DNA from: Syngnathus acus
Lineage: Eukaryota > Chordata > Actinopteri > Syngnathiformes > Syngnathidae
Direction of reading: 5' to 3'
Assembly: GCF_901709675.1 (NCBI RefSeq)
Contig: NC_051089.1
Span: forward strand, 10,537,476-10,601,475
DNA length: 64,000 nucleotides
The notes beneath the pieces were generated by a model that did not search any database, was not told where the DNA came from, and saw nothing but the letters and a program-made list of their open reading frames with translations. Each line of letters starts with the position of its first letter. The first letter of the stretch is position 1. Shown here piece by piece: positions 58,100 through 64,000 of this stretch. Both the position numbers and the translations under genes were made by a program.

Positions 58100-58545
58100 G
58101 GTAGATGTCGCCAAGTGCTTGCACAACTAGTCCTGCCTCGCCCCACCGAAATAATTGGAGGTAATAAAACCGTCTAACACTAGAGGGTGACATTTCTCTT
58201 GTGACATTTCAATCACCCCATGAGGTGACATTAGTTGCCAAAGTTCAATGAAATGAAAGAAAATAAGATGCATATTTTCAAACCTTTTGCACCATTAAAG
58301 GGGAAGCCAACTCCCAAAAAATCTTTAGGTTGTAAAATCTTTAAGTTGTATGTGCCTCCACTGGTCTAACGTCATCGAGTCTATCCCTCATTCCCTTGTG
58401 TTAATAGGGCTGGTGGCAGTCACGTGATACCGCTCACTCAAGTTGTTTCCACTTTGTGTCCCATCAGCAACTACTTTGAAGACTGAATGACGTAGAGCGT
58501 AGAGTGGCTGTAACGAATTAAAAAAAATAGAAATAAATAATAATC
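58100..58545 (+). promoter_or_regulatory. rassf10 upstream region and 5' UTR
   Basis: Short spacer (about 550 bp) between the tead1 poly(A) signal and the rassf10 start. It contains the E-box CACGTG (58421-58426), ATGACGTAG (CRE-like, near 58488) and, at 58296-58375, sequence resembling a dispersed fish repeat (AAGGGGAAGCCAACTCCCAA ... CTCCACTGGTCTAA). The start codon context ATCATGG has A at -3 and G at +4. No TATA box is clear. Confidence 0.45.
58296..58375. repeat. Probable dispersed repeat fragment upstream of rassf10
   Basis: TAAAGGGGAAGCCAACTCCC, ATCTTTAGG, TTGTATGTGCCTCCACTGGT CTAA recall a repeat common in percomorph fish. Identification is from memory. Confidence 0.4.
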
Positions 58546-59247
58546 ATGGATTTCGTGGAGCGGAGGATATCAGTATGGGTGTGCGCAGAGGAGAAGTTCG
58601 TCGTGGGCTTGTCTAAACGCACAACCTGCGCCGATGTAGTCAAAGCGCTCCTGGAGGATATAAAACAACCTGAACCAATGCTGCTGCATCGCTACTGCAT
58701 CGCGGAGAAATGGAGGGGCCTCCAGAGGATTCTACCAGACCGGACCAGGATTTGGCGTCTTTGGGTGGCGTGGGGAGAGGAGCGGGATCGGGTGAGGTTC
58801 GTGCTTGTGGGCTTTGGCGAGGCGGCCCGGAGCGCAGAGGCGCGCGTGGTGCTGCTTGGCAAACCCAACCTTGTCTCCAAATGGACACCGGACTCTTCCT
58901 TGGCGGAGGTCTCGCCGCACAAGCAGCGTCGGATAGTCAGAAAAGCTTTCAGAAAGTTGGAGAAGATGCAGCAGAGAAAGCAGCCTTCTTCTTCTGGCGC
59001 AGATAAGATTCAGGCTTTGGCGCATCTTGTGGTCTCCCAGGATCGCACCATCCGCGTGCAGGCTCTCAGGATTCAACAGCTGGATGCTGAAATTGGAAGG
59101 CAGGAGGCCAAAGTGCATTTGGATCGGACCCTAACTCATGGCGTCAATTACGTGCAGAACACTCATTTATTTGAGGATGCAGCAGCTGAAGGCTCCAGCC
59201 AAGAGCCGTGCTCTTTGGAAGGCTTGCTTCACCTGTGTGACGTCATG
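58546..59247 (+). CDS. rassf10: rassf10 exon 1 (RA domain and first coiled coil)
   Basis: 234 codons from MDFVERRISVWVCAEEKF to LEGLLHLCDVM before GTAAGG. The open frame runs another 33 codons into the intron, but that part has no RASSF resemblance. Phase 0 joins QGELWEQELF of exon 2. Confidence 0.9.
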
Positions 59248-60010
59248 GTAAGGTTGATGCCCCATTCTCTGAACGTAAACAAGTTTTGTTGTTTTGGGGT
59301 TTTTTATTTGGGTAATATTGGCCATCAAAATAACCTTCCCCGCTGAAATGAATAGAAATTCTTTGTAAATAGAGATTTGGCATGTGTCAGAAATTGCACC
59401 CCATTACATTTGTACTGTACTTTTAAATAAGTAAGTAAGTAAGTAAATAAATAGGACAACCCTGCTGCAGCTGAACGTCACAGTACTTTGTCATTTGTTT
59501 CTTCAGTGTCAGGGGGAGCTGTGGGAGCAGGAGTTGTTTACCATGCAGATGAAGGAGGCGCTCAACCACCACTGGAGGCGAGGAGGTGGGGAAGACTCAG
59601 CATCCTTCATTACAGGAGGAGACGAGATGTTTTTGAAGGAACGGCTGAGGAGATTGCTGGATGCAACTTTGGACGTGGGCCTGCGCCTCCACTCGGATTT
59701 GGAGGCTATTAGGGGCGATTTGGAGCTGAGCCGGCAGATTTGCAGCAGTCGCGAGGAGGAGATGAGGGATTTGCTGGAGAAAATCAACTCTTTGGGTTCG
59801 GAGGACGGGGCTGACACTGAGGGGGGGACAGATGAAGCTGAGAGGATGAGGAGGATGATGAGCAGTTTGGAGAGGAAGCGTGAGTGGGTAGAGCAAGCTC
59901 GAGGTTTGTCCAAATGTCACAGAGGGAATGATGACGACTCAGACACAGGTTTAAGCTCCCTCCACAGTCAGGAGTCTGACAGCCTCACTGTGTGCCAGTC
60001 TCTGGTTTAG
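58546..60010 (+). CDS. rassf10: rassf10, Ras association domain family member 10
   Basis: N-terminal RASSF protein: RA (ubiquitin-like) domain at the N-terminus and coiled coils, no SARAH domain. Two exons, 58546-59247 and 59507-60010, give 401 residues. Residues 4-95 are the RA domain (RISVWVCAEEKFVVGLSKRT, then CIAEKWRGLQRILPDRTRIW and RLWVAWGEE). A basic, glutamine-rich helix (QRRIVRKAFRKLEKMQQRKQ) and AKVHLDRTLTHGVNYVQNT follow. The C-terminus WVEQARGLSKCHRGNDDDSD, TGLSSLHSQESDSLTVCQSLV is the RASSF10 signature. Human RASSF10 is longer, about 500 residues as I recall, with low-complexity inserts after residue 40 and in the middle that this fish protein lacks. RASSF9 is the nearest alternative, but its C-terminus differs. 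Synteny next to TEAD1 supports RASSF10. Confidence 0.92.
59248..59506 (+). other. rassf10 intron
   Basis: 259 bp from GTAAGG to TTTCTTCAG, with a short AAGTAAGTAAGTAAGT repeat near 59430. Confidence 0.8.
59507..60010 (+). CDS. rassf10: rassf10 exon 2 (second coiled coil, C-terminal signature)
   Basis: 167 codons plus TAG, starting CQGELWEQELFTMQMKEALN. It includes LDVGLRLHSDLEAIRGDLEL, which aligns with GLRLNTDLEAVKSDLDYS of human RASSF10, and ends with the DSDTGLSSLHSQESDSL motif. Acceptor TTTCTTCAG. The start was set at the acceptor because upstream codons in this frame are intronic. Confidence 0.92.
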   Translation, partial: CQGELWEQELFTMQMKEALNHHWRRGGGEDSASFITGGDEMFLKERLRRLLDATLDVGLRLHSDLEAIRGDLELSRQICSSREEEMRDLLEKINSLGSEDGADTEGGTDEAERMRRMMSSLERKREWVEQARGLSKCHRGNDDDSDTGLSSLHSQESDSLTVCQSLV

Positions 60011-60242
60011 AGTTGGACCTGCCTGAATCATGCCTCGAACTTTACAGTAGATATGGCCTTGCCTGGCCATTGTCTGTGTCAAATTTGAGCCATGTTGCTA
60101 CCTGGCTCATCTCTCTCACTCTACAACTGAGCCAACCTGAACTTTAAGACTCCAGAGCTACACCAGTCAGGACCACATTTTTTTACTAAAAACTGGACCT
60201 TCTGAACCATGTCTCTTACTCTCGACCTAGACCAGTTAAGCC

Positions 60243-60342
<100 letters not shown>

Positions 60343-60706
60343 TTGGCTTTTTCCCACATGACTGAATGGAATTGCACAAATGTCATGTTCTGATTACATG
60401 AAGATGTCTGAGGCCACTTCAAGTGCATTCCAGAAAGTGGAGTACTCCTCTCGTCGAAGCTCAGTCCGCCATGTAGACAAAGGTTGTGAGAACCTGCAAT
60501 GGAGACTCTTTTGTTGTTTCCTTCTAAATAGTTACCCCCCCCCCAAGTAATACAAAAAAAAATTCACTTTTTTTCAGCATTTTTAAAAAATCTTTTGGAT
60601 ACACACATGCAAACACACAAACCTTGTGCACACAACAACTACAAAAAACCTTTGTCCTACACATGACAATAAGTGAAAAAATATGAAATAGATGAATGAA
60701 AATGAG

Positions 60707-60726
60707 AATAAAATCTGAATAATAAA
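60707..60726 (+). terminator. Candidate polyadenylation signals, rassf10
   Basis: AATAAA at 60707-60712 and again at 60721-60726, about 700 bp after the stop. Confidence 0.6.
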
Positions 60727-60745
60727 ACTTTGGCATGACAAACAA

Positions 60746-62039
60746 TGCGACTGTGTATTATGTCTTTCTAAATGTGTTGCTTCACTGTACGTAATCAAAG
60801 TTTCATATTATAGTATACAACTCCTATAACACTATGTTTTTCTATGCTATGCTGTGCTGTACAAGACTAGACTAGACTTGACTTGACTTGACAACACTAT
60901 ACTATACTATTAACCATTGACCCCTGACCCTTAACACCTTACCTTTGACCCTTGACCCCTGACCCTAATCCGAACAAAACGACCATGTATATTAAGGCTT
61001 TTGTTTGGAGCATATATAGTTGGGCTTTTTTTGTGAAACTTGCAAGCCTTTTTTGTAAAAAAACCAAACAAATATGACCAAGGCTTTTTTTATTAAAACA
61101 TTACCATGTGTAGTAAAGTGTGGTAAAAAAAATGTTTAGAATTTGGGACATAAAAGTGTGAAAGGTGCAAAGCCCCAAAAAGTAACTAAAATAACAAAAA
61201 CAATCTCTTTAAGAGTATATTGACGTTCAACAAAATCTCATTAAGAGTCATTTGTGGTTCAACGCCATTGAGAGCACTACAACTATACTATACTATACTA
61301 TACTATACCAAAATTCAAAGTGAACGTGTTTTTCCTCCACTTCCTGCTTTAAATTCCAGTGGATCAAATTCCATCTTCATCAAAGTCGATTGCTTTTTGA
61401 CGTTCACATTCCTCACCCATCAGGAAATCTATGTCTTAATGGTGCCACCATCCCTAATTCCCTAATCCCAGGAATGTCACTTTGTGTTCCTGAGGGTCTT
61501 TGTTGGGACCCTGAGAGTGACGATCCGTGACGTCATTAATGAAGGCCTCGAATCTAGAGCCAGCAGTGCTGAGGAGTGAACCAATCAAATGGCATTAAGC
61601 TCGCCGCTAACACCCTAGGCTCGCCAGTGCCTGCTCATTATGCTGCTGGCAGGTGTGTTAATCCTGTAAAGCTTCATGCTGACCTTTGCTCGCGGACCAT
61701 GCGGTACTGGACCGCCTCTCAAGGCTCAGTACATCCAGTATGCTCATTATACTTAACACACGCATGTTTTTGTGGATTGTTTGTTTTTCCCAATCCTATC
61801 ATAATATATTACGAAAATCACCTGCAATGCTTTAAATTGGCTGGCATGCAGGAAGTTCTCCTTTTTCTGTTTGAACGACTGGCATTGAAAGAGCTAATAC
61901 GAACAAGCACTATAGAAAAGGGACGGCTTGACATTGTGATTGGGTGCTGCCAAAGTTCACGTCCCCCCTGGCTGCAAGTATATTTCTCACACAAGCACAA
62001 ACAAAGCCTTTTTCTCCAAAGTGCAGTGTTTCATGGGCG
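60746..62039. other. Intergenic region downstream of rassf10
   Basis: AT-rich with simple sequences: ACTATACTAT-type repeat at 61280-61309 and near 60895, CTTGACTTGACTTGAC near 60878, and repeated TGACCC half-sites at 60918-60966. No exon that I can support. Confidence 0.6.
61280..61309. repeat. TATAC pentanucleotide repeat
   Basis: About six units of ACTAT/TATAC in tandem. A shorter relative lies at 60896-60911. Confidence 0.85.
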
Positions 62040-62043
62040 TGCT

Positions 62044-62878
62044 TCAGGGACATGCACTCATAGGAGGCAGGTGAGGCACTGCCTCACCTGGCCACCAGGG
62101 GCAATAAAGGGCTCAACATGGTTTCCTCAGCTGTCACCATAAGTTGTTAAAAAATGAATAATATAATAAAACATAATATAATATCTGTCCTGTGGTCTAT
62201 GCTTTTAATACAATTTTGGTGTGTTTACTATACATTTGGATAATTTTCATAGTCAAAATAGCTGTATTTCTTGTTCAAATAACAACGGGAGACGAGAATC
62301 ATGGAGGCTGCGGCAGTGACAGGTTGTGCCGCTCAGGGCGTGCGTGTGAGAGTGCACATTCGGTGCTAACGCGTTGCTATTTGGCTTTGTTTTCCCTGAC
62401 AATGGAGGATATAATCTCGAAAATAAGATTTTTTTTTAAAACCTGACTTTCAGTCAAAGCAAGAAACCATAAGTAAGGGAAGACCAACGCCAGATTTGCG
62501 AGGATTAATTCAAACTACGGCCTTCCGGGACGGACTACAACACGTTCGTTTCAAAAGGATTGGTACTCTAAAAAAGACTGGCTTTGTGGTTGTGCTGCCA
62601 AAAATCGACTTTATTGCATTCCCTGTCATCGAGATCTTCGTCCAGAAGGACAGGAGAATGGACTTCATTTACAAGTAAAGGTAAGAATACTGCAGTGGTG
62701 TGTTTAAATGTACAGTGGTGTGTTTAAAATGTTATTACATTTAATCAAGAATGGGATAACAACCATGTATGCATGTAAATCTGACTTGTGAGTCAGTGCC
62801 TTAGCGTCATACAGTACGTTTGTAAATCTGACTCTGTCAGTGCCTCACCAACACCAACCCTCACCGCACGTCACTGGC
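62044..62878 (+). mobile_element. hAT-type element, internally deleted, with TTF zinc-finger remnant
   Basis: The left end GACATGCACTCATAGGAGGC AGGTGAGGCACTG and the right end, read on the other strand as GACGTGCGGTGAGGGTTGG, then GGTGAGGCACTGAC, look like imperfect terminal inverted repeats about 835 bp apart. Inside, codons from about 62475 read SKGRPTPDLRGLIQ. After a shift of frame (codons in the frame of 62531) they read RTTTRSFQKDWYSKKDWLCG and CAAKNRLYCIPCH. WxxxxxWLxGC...LxCxPC is the TTF-type zinc finger at the start of ZMYM1-like hAT transposases. The frameshift and the missing catalytic part make it a dead fragment. Confidence 0.6.
62475..62682 (+). pseudogene. hAT transposase N-terminal remnant (TTF zinc finger)
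   Basis: Two frames together give the GRPTPDL motif and the TTF-type zinc finger (WLCGC then LYCIPC). A frame change between about 62500 and 62530 breaks the protein. It ends at AAAG/GTAAGA (62682), a plausible old splice donor. The rest of the transposase is absent. Confidence 0.5.
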
Positions 62879-63294
62879 GATCACTTACATAATCACCAAA
62901 ATGTTTGTGTGTTCCGGAAAAATCCAATGAGTGAACTTCTTCACTCCATTTAAAAGAAAGTTAGTGAATAAGCTTGCTTCTGGGGAAAAAAATCACAGGG
63001 ACATTGTCAGTAAAGGCCCCTTGTTTTTGTCCGCCAGTGGGGAGGGCTGGCTTCAAGTATCATGGCAGTGGATTGTGTTGCAAAACTGCACTGGCATGAC
63101 TTTTACACATGGACACACACAAACACAAAAGAATAAATGATACAGTGCAAAAATGAGATGTAAATCTCACTGACAACTTTGTAAGTTCCAAAAATCAAAA
63201 TGATTTAATTTGACCCAATTAGTTCGTAAATGATTATCTAATTACTACAAATGAAGATTTGTTGTTCATCCATGCCAGTGGCAATCGTGTTGGC

Positions 63295-63700
63295 TCGTGA
63301 GTGAACGATTCGTTCAAAGGAACGAATTTCTTTCAGTGAACGAGAGTGAACGAATCACTTCCTAAAGTGATTCGTTTTTTCCAGTTCATATGACTTCAAC
63401 CAGTAGGTGTCGGTAATGCCCATTGAAGCTGGTGCCACCTCGCCGTAAAACAAAACGAAGAAGAAAATGACGTAACTTCCCGTTCACGAATGAGTCGTGA
63501 ATTGCATTTCCCGTTCACCAATTGAACGGGTCTGTGAGTGAACGAGTCAGTGAGGGAGTCAGTGATTCGCATTTCCAGTTAATCGCGAGAACGGATCAGT
63601 GAGGGAATGAATCCTGACTTTCCCGTTCGCGAACGAGTTAATGGGTGAACTGCCTTCCTGTGCATCAACGGATCAGTCAGTGAACGTGTTGCGTCTCCCT
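63295..63700. repeat. Complex repeat built on GAACGA / TCGTTC motifs
   Basis: Motifs of the type GTGAACGA, TCGTTC, GTGATTCG and TTCCCGTTC recur in both orientations throughout. In the middle, CAGTAGGTGTCGGTAATGCC and CGCCGTAAAACAAAACGAAG AAGAA match the end of a very common fish repeat. It is probably an old nested insertion, family not resolved. Confidence 0.6.
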
Positions 63701-64000
63701 CCTGGCGTGAACTATGTAAACCAGAATGTCGATTTACGATTTGCCAAGGAAAGAAAGACCAGTGCACTCACTGAAACACCACTTCTTTTATGCGCGTTTT
63801 CTCCAAGCTAACGGCTAACTTGGTATGTAGGGATGTGCCGTTATGCAACAACGGGGAGATTATGCTTCTCTTTGGGTAATCTTGATTTTATAACATTTAT
63901 AGTAGTTTTTAAATAACGTGTATGCATATATACGCCTAAATATTGTTATCCAATATATCTACTGCAATTTCACATTGGATTGCTGGTTTGAAATTTACTT
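63701..64000. other. Intergenic, nothing recognised
   Basis: 300 bp of AT-rich sequence after the GAACGA block. No coding or repeat signal that I can name. Confidence 0.6.

Noticed and set aside
59509-59920. Long - strand frames opposite rassf10 exon 2
   Set aside because: Antisense shadows of a coding exon with strong codon bias. The + strand matches RASSF10.
60918-60966. Telomere-like or nuclear-receptor DR1-like TGACCC repeats
   Set aside because: They sit in a stretch of degenerate simple sequence with many related words, so a chance or slippage origin is more likely.
62068-62090. Perfect 23-bp palindrome considered as an independent regulatory hairpin
   Set aside because: It lies at the end of the hAT-like element and is better read as part of its terminal sequence.

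Overview
This window is vertebrate nuclear DNA, almost certainly from a teleost fish. The coding sequence is broken into short exons with GT/AG borders. Introns range from 68-90 bp to about 12 kb. The spacers carry repeat families typical of fish: a PIF/Harbinger derivative, an hAT relic, a LINE 3' tail and a hairpin-type MITE. I could follow three protein-coding genes codon by codon, all on the + strand: mical2 (5' end outside the window), tead1 (complete coding region) and rassf10 (complete). The same order, MICAL2 - TEAD1 - RASSF10, is found on human 11p15. PARVA, which lies between MICAL2 and TEAD1 in human, is not visible here.

Layout. 1-14451 holds 21 exons of mical2: FAD monooxygenase, CH domain, basic nuclear-localisation linker, proline-rich and helical linker, LIM domain, and a hydrophobic C-terminal tail. 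14452-22150 is AT-rich 3' flank and spacer. 22165-23230 is a CpG-rich block that probably contains the tead1 promoter and a noncoding first exon. 22916-30030 is tead1 intron 1. 30031-54847 holds the tead1 coding exons, with a 12-kb intron at 30284-42244. The tead1 reading frame has no usable upstream AUG and starts at an AUU codon, the known TEF-1 start. Its TEA domain is encoded with two alternative 63-nt exons lying 90 bp apart. A 12-nt microexon (VTSM) follows. 54848 to about 58010 is the tead1 3' UTR. 58546-60010 is rassf10 in two exons, with a UTR containing a long TG microsatellite. From 60746 to the end the sequence is intergenic and rich in repeats, including an internally deleted hAT element and a block built on the motif GAACGA.

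How the genes relate. MICAL2 is an actin-oxidising flavoenzyme linked to nuclear actin and MRTF/SRF signalling. TEAD1 is the DNA-binding partner of YAP/TAZ. RASSF10 is an N-terminal RASSF family protein. All three touch cytoskeleton and growth control, but their linkage here is old synteny and does not show co-regulation.

The most interesting observations are the duplicated, apparently mutually exclusive TEA-domain exons of tead1 (one resembles the paralogue TEAD3), a third splice acceptor right behind them that would give a DNA-binding-domain-only protein, the hydrophobic tail ending this mical2, and a pair of dispersed repeat copies that each carry an AP-1 site and a CTCF-like site. Exon borders are inferred from reading frame, splice signals and family resemblance. 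No transcript data or database search was available.
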